DNA of 64,000 nt, taken from assembly GCF_002886255.1 (NCBI RefSeq), contig NZ_KZ614149.1, forward strand, positions 2,852,001-2,916,000, in the 5' to 3' direction. This document shows positions 43,584-52,345 of the stretch, piece by piece (position 1 is the stretch's first letter; each line of letters begins with the position of its first letter). The notes beneath the pieces were generated by a model. It made no database searches. It had not been told where the DNA came from and saw only the letters and a list, made by a program, of their open reading frames with translations. The DNA comes from Alteribacillus bidgolensis (lineage in GTDB: Bacteria; Bacillota; Bacilli; Bacillales; Marinococcaceae). A program made the translations under genes and the position numbers.

Positions 43584-44402
43584 TTATTTAACGGCCCCTT
43601 CGGATACCCCGTTAATAATTTGCTTTTGAGCAAAGAAGTAACCGATGATTACCGGAATAATCGCGATCGTTAATCCTGCTAGTGCTAAATGCCACTGTTT
43701 TGTGTATTGTCCGAAGAAAAAGAACATTTTTAAAGGGATTGTGGCACTTGATTCTCCTAATACAAGAGAAGGTAATAAGAAATCATTCCAGATCCAGATG
43801 ACATTTAGAATGCCCACCGTTACCGAAATCGGCTTTAACAATGGGAAAATAACATACCAAAACAATTGAAATCGATTCGCTCCATCGATAATAGCGGCTT
43901 CGTCCAGGCTTCTCGATATCCCCGTCATCGCCCCGTGGTATAAAAAGATCGCGAGACTACAGCCAAATCCTAAATACATAAAGATCAGGCCAGCGCGGTT
44001 CAACATTTCCGCCATTCCAAAAAGAGAAACGAGTGGAATCATCACGGACTGAAAGGGAATAAGCATAGCGGCTACAAAAATTAATAAGATGACGTTACTT
44101 AGCTTACTTTTATTTCTTGCCAGCGCATATCCCGCCATCGAGGCAAAGAGAACAATAATCCCAATACTCACCGTTGTAATTAATACGGAATTAAACAGAG
44201 ACTGCAAAAATTCCAATTCAATAAAGGCATCGACAAAATTTTCGGTTGTGACTTCCTCAGGCCATCCAAGGACTCCTTCAAAAATGCCTCTTTTCGTTTT
44301 AAACGCATTAACAATCATTAAATAAAACGGAGCGATCCATACTAAGGCAAGGAAGAGGCCAAGAATTTCCACCAGGAATAAATCTCGTTGTTTTTTCTTC
44401 AT
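43584..44402 (-). CDS. Carbohydrate ABC transporter permease (MalG type)
   Basis: 272 residues, six membrane helices. The EAA loop 'GISRSLDEAAIIDGANRFQLFWYVIFPLLKP' contacts the ATPase. 'IPFQSVMIPLVSLFG' is typical of the MalG-like subgroup. Overlaps the preceding permease gene by one base. No ATPase gene is in the operon, so a shared MsmK-like ATPase is probably used. Confidence 0.92.
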   Translation of the reverse strand: MKKKQRDLFLVEILGLFLALVWIAPFYLMIVNAFKTKRGIFEGVLGWPEEVTTENFVDAFIELEFLQSLFNSVLITTVSIGIIVLFASMAGYALARNKSKLSNVILLIFVAAMLIPFQSVMIPLVSLFGMAEMLNRAGLIFMYLGFGCSLAIFLYHGAMTGISRSLDEAAIIDGANRFQLFWYVIFPLLKPISVTVGILNVIWIWNDFLLPSLVLGESSATIPLKMFFFFGQYTKQWHLALAGLTIAIIPVIIGYFFAQKQIINGVSEGAVK

Positions 44403-45262
44403 TACATCTCGACCTCCCTTTTTTTATTGTAATAAACCTGCGCTATGGCAATGGTCGCTACTAAAATGAAGAAAATAACCGCTTTTGCCTGCGCAAACGC
44501 CATTTGATTCTCACTAAAGGCTGTTTTTACAATTTCCATCGCCACCATTTGCGTGGAATTATGAGGCCCCCCATTTGTCAGTGATAAGTTCTGGTCGTAA
44601 ATTTTAAACGAAGTCGATAACGTTAAGAACATACTGACGGTAAAGGCTGGTGCAACCAGTGGGAACGTAACATTACGGAATCGTTGAAAGCTGTTGGCCC
44701 CATCAATTTCAGCGGCTTCAATTAATTCGTTTGGGATATTTTGCAAGTAAGCGATGTAAATAATCATAATATATCCAGCCATTTGCCAGGTGGTTAGGAT
44801 TACAAGCCCCCAAAAACCAGTCGTTGTTGTTGACAACCAGCCGTTTAACGCTTCAATACCAAGCGCGCTGCCAATATCATCAAATACACTAATAAAAATA
44901 AACTGCCAGATAAACCCTAGAATCAGACCACCAATTAAATTAGGCATAAAAAAGATGGTTCTTAAAAAGTTACTGGATTTCAGTTTTCGAGTTACAATTA
45001 AAGCGAGGCTTAAACCTAAAATGTTAAGAAGAATGACGGTAACCACTGAAAATTGAATCGTAAACCATATCGCATTCACAAATTCAGCATCTTGAAATAA
45101 CTTGATATAATTCGAAAAACCTAGAAACTTTGAGGCCGTTAAACCATTCCAGTTAGTGAAGGAAAAAATGAATCCATAGACAAAGGGAATGATGACAACC
45201 AAACTTAAGCTAAGTATAACCGGTGTTAAAAATAACCAGAATGAAACATCCCGATTTCGCAT
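44402..45262 (-). CDS. Carbohydrate ABC transporter permease (MalF type)
   Basis: 286 residues, six helices. 'FLTPVILSLSLVVIIPFVYGFIFSFTNWNG' starts the protein and 'LQNIPNELIEAAEIDGANSFQRFRNVTFPLVAP' is the EAA loop. Located between the binding-protein gene, with a stem-loop in the gap, and the MalG-type gene. Confidence 0.92.
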   Translation of the reverse strand: MRNRDVSFWLFLTPVILSLSLVVIIPFVYGFIFSFTNWNGLTASKFLGFSNYIKLFQDAEFVNAIWFTIQFSVVTVILLNILGLSLALIVTRKLKSSNFLRTIFFMPNLIGGLILGFIWQFIFISVFDDIGSALGIEALNGWLSTTTTGFWGLVILTTWQMAGYIMIIYIAYLQNIPNELIEAAEIDGANSFQRFRNVTFPLVAPAFTVSMFLTLSTSFKIYDQNLSLTNGGPHNSTQMVAMEIVKTAFSENQMAFAQAKAVIFFILVATIAIAQVYYNKKREVEM

Positions 45263-45341
45263 GTGATCGCCTCCGATGTATTTCTACCATCCACATGGCC
45301 TAAATTCTGTAAAACAAGTGTTGGACATGTATTTCAATGGA

Positions 45342-45378
45342 GCTAACAAGACAGCTTTATGATTGCTGCCTTGTTAGC
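45342..45378. other. Intercistronic stem-loop, binding protein / permease
   Basis: GCTAACAAG-A-CAGC and GCTG-C-CTTGTTAGC form a 13-bp stem with one mismatch. On the minus (coding) strand no T-run follows, so it fits an mRNA stabiliser or weak attenuator that keeps binding-protein levels above permease levels; on the plus strand it is followed by TTTTTCTTTTT. Confidence 0.7.
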
Positions 45379-45399
45379 AGTTTTTCTTTTTATAAACAA

Positions 45400-46698
45400 T
45401 TATTGTCTTGCCTCTTCCCATTTGCTTTGTGATATATCTTCTAACTCTTCCCAGGTCATTTCTCCACTTAAATATTTCTGGATATAAGCTCCCAACACAT
45501 TATCTGTCCAAGCACTAGGATATCCCATAAATACCCATCCGATCGTTTTCCCTTCGTCAGCATATTGATAGATTTCCTGAGATAGAGGGTCAGCTATTTG
45601 TGATGTATCATACCCTTCATATGCCGGGATAAATTTAAAGTCATTTAAGACTACTTCTTTGCCGGTTTCTGATGTATACAACCAATCCAAGAAGTCTTTT
45701 GATGCCTCGATGACTTCATCATCACTATTGTTATTTACAGCCCAATAGTTAGGAACTCCTACCGGAAGACTTCCTTCATGTCCTTCAACTGGGATTGGTA
45801 TTATACCAATATTATTTTTGGCAAATTCTGGATCCATTTCATAAATAGCATTGTATACCCAGTTTCCTTGTTGAATCATGGCTACTCCCTCAAGAGAAAA
45901 CAGCTCTTCTACTTGCTGCGAATAATCAAGACTTATGGAAGGCTGCACAGAGTATTGATTTTGCAGATCAAGAAACCTTTTCATTTCATCGCCTTTTTCG
46001 AATGCTATTGTTTCCGCTTCATAAGCATCTAAAGGATTATCATTGAATTCTGGAGCAACAAACGCGTTTGATAAATGGTTTCCAGTCACCCATTTTTCTT
46101 TGGCGGGAAGAGCGAACACTGCTTCAATTCCTAATTTTTCTTTGTGGTTGTCTAACGTTTCAACCGCGTCCTCTAAATCTTCAAATGTAAGAATGTCATC
46201 CGGATTAATGCCTGCTTTTTCAAAGATTGTTTTATTATAAATTAATCCGTATCCTTCCTGGTTATAAGGTAATCCGTGAACCTCTTCGCCATCTGTAACA
46301 CTTTCAAGTGTACCTTCAAGAGCGGCATCTGCCGCTTTTGTATCTGATAAGTCTGTCAGGTAATCTTTATATTCTTCCACAACAGATGGTCCTTCGACAT
46401 TAAAAATATCCGGTTCTTCCCCTGATGCGAATGCTGACTTAAGTGCACTGCCATAGTCGTTTCCGCCACCGACCGTTTTTACATTGATATTTACACCAGG
46501 ATTTTCTTCCTCATACTGCTTTACGATATCTTCAAACTGCTCTTTAAATTCTACTTTATATTGGAAGATATCTACTGTAACTTGATCTTCTGATGCGGCA
46601 CTGGACGATCCTTCGTCATTAGAAGATGAACACCCTGCTAATACACTAGATAGTAACAAAGCCGAAGCGACTCCTGCATAAAACTTTTTCCCTTTCAA
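45400..46698 (-). CDS. Sugar ABC transporter substrate-binding lipoprotein
   Basis: 432 residues. A TTG start at 46698 is chosen: AAGGAG is eight bases before it, and it gives a clean lipoprotein signal (KGKKFYAGVASALLLSSVLAGC). An ATG 48 bases upstream lacks a site. The body is a family 1 extracellular binding protein: 'QYEEENPGVNINVKTVGGGNDYGSALKSAFASGEEPDIF', 'GLPYNQEGYGLIYNKTIFEKAG', 'GNWVYNAIYEMDPEF'. First gene of the operon with two LacI-type operators upstream. Confidence 0.92.
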   Translation of the reverse strand: MKGKKFYAGVASALLLSSVLAGCSSSNDEGSSSAASEDQVTVDIFQYKVEFKEQFEDIVKQYEEENPGVNINVKTVGGGNDYGSALKSAFASGEEPDIFNVEGPSVVEEYKDYLTDLSDTKAADAALEGTLESVTDGEEVHGLPYNQEGYGLIYNKTIFEKAGINPDDILTFEDLEDAVETLDNHKEKLGIEAVFALPAKEKWVTGNHLSNAFVAPEFNDNPLDAYEAETIAFEKGDEMKRFLDLQNQYSVQPSISLDYSQQVEELFSLEGVAMIQQGNWVYNAIYEMDPEFAKNNIGIIPIPVEGHEGSLPVGVPNYWAVNNNSDDEVIEASKDFLDWLYTSETGKEVVLNDFKFIPAYEGYDTSQIADPLSQEIYQYADEGKTIGWVFMGYPSAWTDNVLGAYIQKYLSGEMTWEELEDISQSKWEEARQ

Positions 46699-46789
46699 AT
46701 AAACCCTCTCCTTCCCATTAAATAAATCCGCTTTCACCTTAAACAATAACGTCTCTTACTAATCATGATCTTCATACCTTTATGAAAAA

Positions 46790-46801
46790 GTAAACGATTA
46801 C
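46790..46801. promoter_or_regulatory. LacI-type operator O1
   Basis: GTAAACGATTAC, with the symmetric core GTAA-CG-TTAC and flanking A/T. Identical to the site at 46883. Upstream of the binding-protein gene. Confidence 0.7.
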
Positions 46802-46882
46802 AAAAGTGAACTAAAAAAATAAAAACTTAAATTACATTCTTTATTTTATCAACCCTCTCAAAATGTTTAGATTTTTCGAAAA

Positions 46883-46894
46883 GTAAACGATTAC
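46883..46894. promoter_or_regulatory. LacI-type operator O2
   Basis: GTAAACGATTAC, exact copy of the site at 46790, 93 bases away (about nine helical turns). Both are framed by AAAA on the left and CAA on the right. Confidence 0.7.
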
Positions 46895-47008
46895 AACTAT
46901 GGTTGAATTCTATATTACTTCTGTTAAATTTGTCAATCTTTTTTTGTTTATTTTAGGATCTATTTGACAAAAATAATAGGTTGGAATATGATAATTGTCA
47001 ATAGTTAA

Positions 47009-47020
47009 GTAATCGTTTAC
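47009..47020. promoter_or_regulatory. LacI-type operator O3
   Basis: GTAATCGTTTAC, the exact reverse complement of O1 and O2, 30 bases before the LacI-family start, so the regulator probably represses itself and the sugar operon. Confidence 0.7.
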
Positions 47021-47049
47021 AATTTACAAGAATTGCGAGGATTAAAAAT

Positions 47050-48069
47050 ATGCCTACCATTAAAGATGTTGCCAAACACGCAAACGTTTCCGTGGCTACC
47101 GTTTCTAGAGTCTTAAGTAACACGGGATCCGTAACAGAAAAAAATAAACAGATTGTGTTAAAAGCTGTTAAGGAATTAAATTATAAACCAAATGCCCTGG
47201 GGCGTTATTTAAGAACAGCTCATACCAATACAATATTAGTAGTGGTGCCTGATCTCGCCAATCCCTTTTTCTCAAATATATTGAAAGGGATTCAAACGCT
47301 TGCCAATGAGAAAGATTATGAGGTACTAATAATGGACGCAGAACAGACCAATTTCGATAATGTGAAATGCTTTAATATGTTACAACAAAAACAAGTCGAT
47401 GGCTTAATTATGCTTACATCAAGAGTTGACCGCGATGTTCTACTAGATATGTGTGAAAACCATAATATAGTACTGGCTTGCGAATACTTTGAAGACGCTA
47501 CCATTCCTACTGTTTCTATAGATAATATAAGTGCTGCGCGTAAAATAACCGAACATCTCATTCATTTAAATTACAAGAACGTGGCTCATATTACCGGCCC
47601 AATGAATACGGTGTTAGGTATAGATAGACTTCGAGGATTTAAACAAGCATTACAATCAAATAGTCTTCCTATTAAAACGTCTTATATTCAAGAGGGAGAT
47701 TTCAACATAGAATCAGGATACAATATCATGTATAAGCTTTTATCTATGGAAGCTCGACCGGATGCTGTATTTGCAGCGAACGATGAAATGGCTATGGGGG
47801 CTATTAAAGCTGCAGAAACATTACGTGTAAAAGTTCCTGAGGATGTTGCTGTAGTAGGTTTTGATGACATAAAAATGGCTTCCATGTTTACTCCTCAATT
47901 AACAACGATTTCACAACCAGCATTTAAAATTGGACAGAAATCCATGTCTCTCTTATTAGACCTATTGAATAAAGAACCTTTAACGCAATTCCAATATGTG
48001 TTAGAAGACACTTTAGTAGTGCGTGAATCATGCGGTCACTATTTAAGTAAGCGTCAACAAACGACCTGA
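47050..48069 (+). CDS. LacI-family regulator of the ThuA-type sugar operon
   Basis: 339 residues. HTH IKDVAKHANVSVATVSRVLS, hinge 'NALGRYLRTAHTNTILVVVPDLANPFFSNILKGI', sensor blocks 'KQVDGLIMLTSRVD', 'VAHITGPMNTVLGIDRLRGFKQAL', 'PDAVFAANDEMAMGAIKAA' and 'VVGFDDIKMASMFTPQLTTI'. TGCGAGG-type site before the ATG. Divergent from the sugar operon, with three matching operators between them. Confidence 0.92.
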   Translation: MPTIKDVAKHANVSVATVSRVLSNTGSVTEKNKQIVLKAVKELNYKPNALGRYLRTAHTNTILVVVPDLANPFFSNILKGIQTLANEKDYEVLIMDAEQTNFDNVKCFNMLQQKQVDGLIMLTSRVDRDVLLDMCENHNIVLACEYFEDATIPTVSIDNISAARKITEHLIHLNYKNVAHITGPMNTVLGIDRLRGFKQALQSNSLPIKTSYIQEGDFNIESGYNIMYKLLSMEARPDAVFAANDEMAMGAIKAAETLRVKVPEDVAVVGFDDIKMASMFTPQLTTISQPAFKIGQKSMSLLLDLLNKEPLTQFQYVLEDTLVVRESCGHYLSKRQQTT

Positions 48070-48159
48070 TATTTTTACCCTTGTCCACATAAACTATTAT
48101 ATACTCTAGTCAAGTAGAATGCAGAATCCTTTGTATTTCTGCTTTAGAAGGTCGTTGCG

Positions 48160-48485
48160 TTTGTATTTAAATCAGACTTACTCATTTTTTTCGGTTCCTG
48201 TAAAGACATTATTCTTGCTCCAACTTCTGGGGTGTGCATATCTGGAATTTTAAAAATATCCTCCATACCGATTATTAAAACGTCGGGCTAAGTTTTTCGT
48301 GATTTCTGTGTTGTTTTTGATCCTCTCCTACTGGAACATAGTCTGCTTGGTAAAGTAGTATATCTGCAGCCATAAGAGGAGAATAAGCAAGCAGCCCCAG
48401 GGATGGACTCACCATGACGTTGAGATTTATCTTTATACTGTGCCATTCGTTCAAGTTCACCGACATAATATAACGTAGTCATAAC
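48160..48485 (-). pseudogene. Tryptophanyl-tRNA synthetase relic (trpS)
   Basis: Pieces in several frames: TTLYYVGELERMAQYKDKSQ, then GLLAYSPLMAADILLYQADY with VPVGEDQKQH, then FNNRYGGYFKIPDMHTPEVG, ARIMSLQEPKKMSKSD. These are in the correct order for TrpS, and KMSKSD is the class I signature. The N-terminal HIGH part and the C-terminus are missing, and frameshifts break the frame. Confidence 0.85.
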
Positions 48486-48690
48486 CCAACCTAATGCAGC
48501 GTACTCTGGAACTTCAGATCAAATAATGTTATTTTTTTTAGGATCAGGACCAATCCGCTCACTCTGCGTCCATCACCACTGACAATGACCGTCCCATTAA
48601 GAGACATTATCCGATTCATAACCAATGCAGGAGCCAGATCACCGCCAACTACAATTGTATCAACATCACATTTTTGAATAGAACAGCCCA
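48486..48690 (-). other. Unassigned open frame region
   Basis: The minus strand is open for about 80 codons up to 48763 (LQLLGCSIQKCDVDTIVVGG, DLAPALVMNRIMSLNGTVIV). It looks partly protein-like, but the start has no site, it overlaps a plus-strand relic, and I do not recognise a family. Recorded as undecided. Confidence 0.25.
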
Positions 48691-48699
48691 ATAATTGAA

Positions 48700-48937
48700 G
48701 ATCGATTACTTCCTGAATAGTTTCCTCAACAGAATTTTCCTGATTAAACAAATGGTCCAACACAATTTCGGTCTAGCCATTCTTCTAAAAGGGACGATTG
48801 CATGTGCCATTGATAACCTGGATCTGCAATTAGTAATCGGGATCATTTATCAACCAAATCTCGTTTTTGGCACCGCGTTACAGCAATTTCTAGAACAGCT
48901 GCGTGATCAATTACATCATCCGAAAAAATTTGACTAA
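48700..48937 (+). pseudogene. C-terminal relic, possibly LysR-type regulator
   Basis: Open to the TAA at 48935: NFGLAILLKGTIACAIDNLD, LQLVIGIIYQPNLVFGTALQ, QFLEQLRDQLHHPKKFD. 'fGlAiLlkGti' followed by 'L.....' and an 'FLEQLRD' helix recalls the end of LysR-family effector domains. No N-terminus is found. Tentative. Confidence 0.35.
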
Positions 48938-49272
48938 CGCATTTAAACGTTTCATAGGAGGTTGCACGTATTAAATTTCATGTAACTATGCAGGATATAC
49001 AGTCTATAGATACCTCTGCCTCGTTTTGTGTTAGAGATTACTATATCCCCTTCAAATTTATGGGATTTTTGTATTTCATTAGGAATATAATGGAATAATA
49101 CCTAAATTAAATAGAAAAAAGCATACATATCATTTCCTATAATTGTTTATTTGATATTTAATTAACAAAAATATTTTATTTTAGTTTAAACAATGATAGA
49201 ATAGGGAATAAGTATAATAACAAAAAAGTAGAAACATTCATTATTCAGAAAATTCCGAATGGAGGGATTTTT

Positions 49273-49542
49273 GTGATAAAAAAGGTGTTTTTTCTGAAAC
49301 CAAAGAGAACGTGGCATGACTATAATGTTTTTGAACGTAAAATGTGGGCACAGCTCTTTACGGAAAAAAAATCAGAATTACGAAGACGGTTTGGTCATTC
49401 CATCGAATGTTATAGAATAGCAAAACGTTATGCAGATAACGAAATGAGACGTTTGGGACAAGTGAAAGATATATCTGATGCAAACAAAAACACTGACGTA
49501 GTTGTGGAATTTTCTGCAAGAAGAAAAGAAAAAGTTGGATAA
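49273..49542 (+). CDS. 89-residue basic protein, copy 1
   Basis: GTG start with GGAGGG upstream. Reads KKVFFLKPKRTWHDYNVFER, KMWAQLFTEKKSELRRRFGH, then a basic middle (YRIAKRYADNEMRRLGQVKD) and a short acidic/basic tail. Rich in Arg, Lys and aromatics, no Cys, no membrane segment; could bind nucleic acid. The paralogue at 51395 differs at about five residues. Own promoter region and terminator. Function not recognised. Confidence 0.6.
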   Translation: MIKKVFFLKPKRTWHDYNVFERKMWAQLFTEKKSELRRRFGHSIECYRIAKRYADNEMRRLGQVKDISDANKNTDVVVEFSARRKEKVG

Positions 49543-49643
49543 TAATACAAACAATTCAGACTTCAGCTGCCAGAATGGGAATGAGAAGTTTCAGTATAAA
49601 GTCAAGAACCTGTGGATTTACTACGTTAAAATCCGAGTATAAA

Positions 49644-49685
49644 AAAGCCTAATTTCTCGATTATAACCCTGAGAAATTAGGCTTT
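49644..49685 (+). terminator. Terminator of module copy 1
   Basis: AAAGCCTAATTTCTC and GAGAAATTAGGCTTT, 15-bp perfect stem with a 12-base loop, then AATTATTTC. Confidence 0.8.
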
Positions 49686-49756
49686 AATTATTTCATAAAC
49701 GTTAAAGCATGTTACTTTTGCTGAATAATCAGTATAACTCATTTCCAAATATGATA

Positions 49757-49840
49757 AAAAACGTGAAGAGGGAAAGCCATATAAAGCAGCTATCATTGCT
49801 TGCTCCAACAAGCTCATTCATTGGATTTATGCCTTATTGG
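49757..49840 (+). pseudogene. IS110 transposase C-terminal fragment
   Basis: Reads KKREEGKPYKAAIIACSNKL and IHWIYALL, matching the C-terminus of the IS110 relic at 61914-63079 almost residue for residue. Only this piece is present, directly behind module copy 1. Confidence 0.8.
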
Positions 49841-49904
49841 CAATCTATTACGAAAATGGGCTTTTCTTTTGTAATTAACTTTTTAACAATAAAACACTAT
49901 TAAT

Positions 49905-50874
49905 TATGACCCACTATTGAGTGCGGTACATATGGCTCTTCCAAGTACACAACTTCTTCAGGCGTTAGCGAAACCGAAAGAGCAGCTACTGCACCTTCAA
50001 GATGAGAGAATTTTGTAGCACCGACAATTGGAGCTGTTACCGGTTCTTTCTGCAGTAACCAGGCAAGTGCAATTTGAGCGCGTGGAACACCATGCTTTTC
50101 AGCGAGTCTGGCCACACGTTCTACTATTAATCTATCAGCATCTGCTGTTGCATCATAATTCTCTTTTTGAATTGGATCTGTTTCCGAACGTTCTGTGGTT
50201 TCCGATCAATCACGTGTTAACCTCCCTGATGCAAGTGGACTAAATGGAGTAACGCCAATTTTTTCTTCCTTACAAAGCGGAAGCATCTCCCTTTCTTCTT
50301 CACTACAGAAGGTTCAGATGGTTGCATGGATACAAACTTAGTCCAGCCGTTTTTCTCCGCAATATGATTTGCCTTTAGAAACTGCCATGCATACATCGCA
50401 GAAGCACCAATGTATCTCGCTTTCCCGGATTTTACCACATCATGCAATGCTTCCATCGTTTCTTCAATCGGGGTGTTGTAATCCCAACGGTGAATCATAT
50501 AGAGATCGACATAATCGGTTCCAAGCCGTTTAAGGCTTATATCAATTTCGCTCATAATTGCCTTCCGAGAAAGTCCAGCACCATTTGGACCGTCATGCAT
50601 TTGATAATAAACTTTTGTCGTAAGGACATTTCATCCCGATTTGCAAAATCTCTTAAAGCACGTCCCACAATTTCCTCATTCGCTCCGTTTGAATACATAT
50701 TTGCTGTATCAAAGAAATTGATCCCTAATTCTAGTGCCTTTTTAATAATCGGACGGCTTTTCTCTTCATCAAGTACCTATTTATGATGAACGCTCTGCAT
50801 CACCAAAACCCATGGTACCCAGACAAATTCGTGATACATCTAAACCAGTATTTTCAATTTTCACATATTCCATG
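49905..50874 (-). pseudogene. Aldo/keto reductase, multiply frameshifted
   Basis: The order of pieces is right for a full-length enzyme: MEYVKIENTGLDVSRICLGT with MGFGDAERSS, then 'ALELGINFFDTANMYSNGANEEIVGRALRDFANR', 'SRKAIMSEIDISLKRLGTDYVDLYMIHRWDYNTPIEETMEALHDVVKSGKARYIGASAMYAWQF' and 'AEKHGVPRAQIALAWLLQKEPVTAPIVGATKFSHLEGAVAALSVSLTPEEV'. At least four frame breaks (near 50200, 50300, 50600 and 50780). AKR signature Asp, Tyr and the DLYMIHRWD region are recognisable. Confidence 0.88.
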
Positions 50875-51117
50875 AGTTTTATCCCTCTTTCTAATAAATA
50901 TAATAAAGTCAATAAACCTTGGTCTAAAAAAGTGATATAAACAATAAACTTTTCTAGTTAAGTATAATCCTTCACAATTTCACGCCCCAACATTAACATA
51001 AATATCCAGTTTTGTTTGAAAGTTTTATTCCGTTAAATGACCCGTTCGATTAGAAGGTTGACCAGTTATTCTGTTTAACTTTTTTTATGAATTATTCTTA
51101 ACCCGGGGTAGGACGCT

Positions 51118-51195
51118 ATGGCCCGTGGGACCTCAATCCCGTCCGTAATACTGTCCATCCCATACTTGAACTCGTATAACAAGCGATGCGGATGA
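51118..51195 (+). mobile_element. IS110 left-end fragment (non-coding)
   Basis: GTGGGACCTCAATCCCGTCC, GTAATACTGTCCATCCCATA and CATAACAAGCGA-like segments match the non-coding left end of the IS110 relic at 61752-61850. In IS110 elements this region can encode the bridge RNA. No transposase follows; module copy 2 occupies its place. Confidence 0.7.
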
Positions 51196-51394
51196 TGAGT
51201 ATGGACATCTTTCTCAATGAATTCAATAATAGTGTACATTTGAATCTTAATAAGATTCTCAAGAATTACGCAATTGAACATATGTACTTAATAAAGAAAT
51301 TTTAGTTTAAATAATGAGAGAATAGGGAATAAGTATATTAATAACAAAATACAAAACATTTATTATTCAGAAAATTCCGAATGGAGGGATTTTT

Positions 51395-51664
51395 ATGATG
51401 AAAAAGGTGTTTTTTCTGAAACCAAAGAGAACGTGGCATGACTACAATGTTTTTGAACGTAAAATGTGGGCACAGCTCTTTACGGAAAAAAAATCAGAAT
51501 TACGAAGACGGTTTGGTCATTCCATCGAATGTTATAGAATAGCAAAACGTTATGCAGATAACGAAATGAGATGTTTGGGACAAGTGAAAGATATATCTGA
51601 TGCAAACAAAATCACTGACGTAGTTGTGGAATTTTCTACAAGAAGAAGGGAAAAAGTTGGATAA
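51395..51664 (+). CDS. 89-residue basic protein, copy 2
   Basis: ATG start, GGAGGG site. Same protein as at 49273 with few substitutions (for example MRCLGQ for MRRLGQ, KITDVV for KNTDVV). Both copies remain open with intact signals, so they are probably functional or very recently duplicated. No family recognised. Confidence 0.6.
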   Translation: MMKKVFFLKPKRTWHDYNVFERKMWAQLFTEKKSELRRRFGHSIECYRIAKRYADNEMRCLGQVKDISDANKITDVVVEFSTRRREKVG

Positions 51665-51759
51665 TAATACAAACAATTCAGATGGCAGCTGGCAGAATGA
51701 GAATAAGAAGTTTCAGTATAACCTGTGGATTTACTACGTTAAAATCCGAGTATAAAAAA

Positions 51760-51795
51760 GCCTAATTTCTCGATTATAATCCTGAGAAATTAGGC
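51760..51795 (+). terminator. Terminator of module copy 2
   Basis: GCCTAATTTCTC and GAGAAATTAGGC with a 12-base loop; the T-tract has been interrupted compared with copy 1. Confidence 0.7.
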
Positions 51796-51814
51796 TCTAA
51801 TTATTTCATATATG

Positions 51815-52002
51815 ATATTCTTCTTCAATACCAAAAGCATCTATCCCAACTAGACAAAGAGATAGATGCCCTGGCAAAAGAATGTAACGAATATAAAATC
51901 ATCCGATAATCCCCGGTGTTGGTGGAAAAGAATTGCTGCCACAATCATTCCGAAATTGGGATTAGCATGCGCAATTTTATTGTAACACGACTTTTAACTT
52001 AA
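51815..52002 (+). pseudogene. IS110 transposase C-terminal fragment and right end
   Basis: Reads FQYQKHLSQLDKEIDALAKE-like sequence in broken frames, then IPGVGGKELLPQSF, and closes with TTAGCATGCGCAATTTTATT and GTAACACGACTTTT, the same right end as at 63137-63168. Followed at 52003-52029 by a 28-base piece resembling the aldo/keto reductase gene at 50240. Confidence 0.75.
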
Positions 52003-52029
52003 ATGGAATAACACCGATTTTTTCTTCCC

Positions 52030-52345
52030 ATACCGTTGTAGATATTGCTCAACAAACACACGTGGATCGAGCTGTAAATTTTCGTGGTATTGTGGTCAGC
52101 GATCCCCTATCTTTTGAAAACCATGAAGATGGCTTTACTAAGTTACTAGAATGGATAAATCAATTAAAAAACACCAAAGACCTTGATACAGAAATCGTTG
52201 GTATGGAACCTACTGGACATTACTGGTTAAACCCGTCTCAATGGCTTTTATGATAGAGATATTGATGTTGTATCCGTTTATCCCCATCTTGTTAAAAAGA
52301 ATAAAGAAAACAGAGATAATACTCAGTTTCGAAAATATCTATAAC
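52030..52345 (+). pseudogene. IS110-family transposase N-terminal relic (second type)
   Basis: VVDIAQQTHVDRAVNFRGIV, VSDPLSFENHEDGFTKLLEW and MEPTGHYWLNPSQWL in one frame, then LYDRDIDVVSVYPHLVKKNK, ENRDNTQFRK after a frameshift. These are the first DEDD residues (D, then E in GMEPTGHYW) of an IS110 transposase different from the one at 61914. Truncated before the 'TDaxDA' motif. Confidence 0.85.

Larger units (their letters stand above)
49184..49705 (+). repeat. Duplicated 0.5-kb module, copy 1
   Basis: From TTTTAGTTTAAACAATGATA to the terminator and TAATTATTTCATA. Nearly identical to 51298-51810 (few substitutions and one 10-base indel behind the gene). The outer flanks are unrelated on the left; on the right both copies run into IS110 transposase C-terminal fragments, cut at different codons. 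Confidence 0.8.
51298..51810 (+). repeat. Duplicated 0.5-kb module, copy 2
   Basis: From TTTTAGTTTAAATAATGAGA to TAATTATTTCATA. Lies between an IS110 left-end fragment and an IS110 C-terminal fragment in the same orientation, as if it had replaced or been inserted into the transposase gene. See copy 1 at 49184. Confidence 0.8.
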
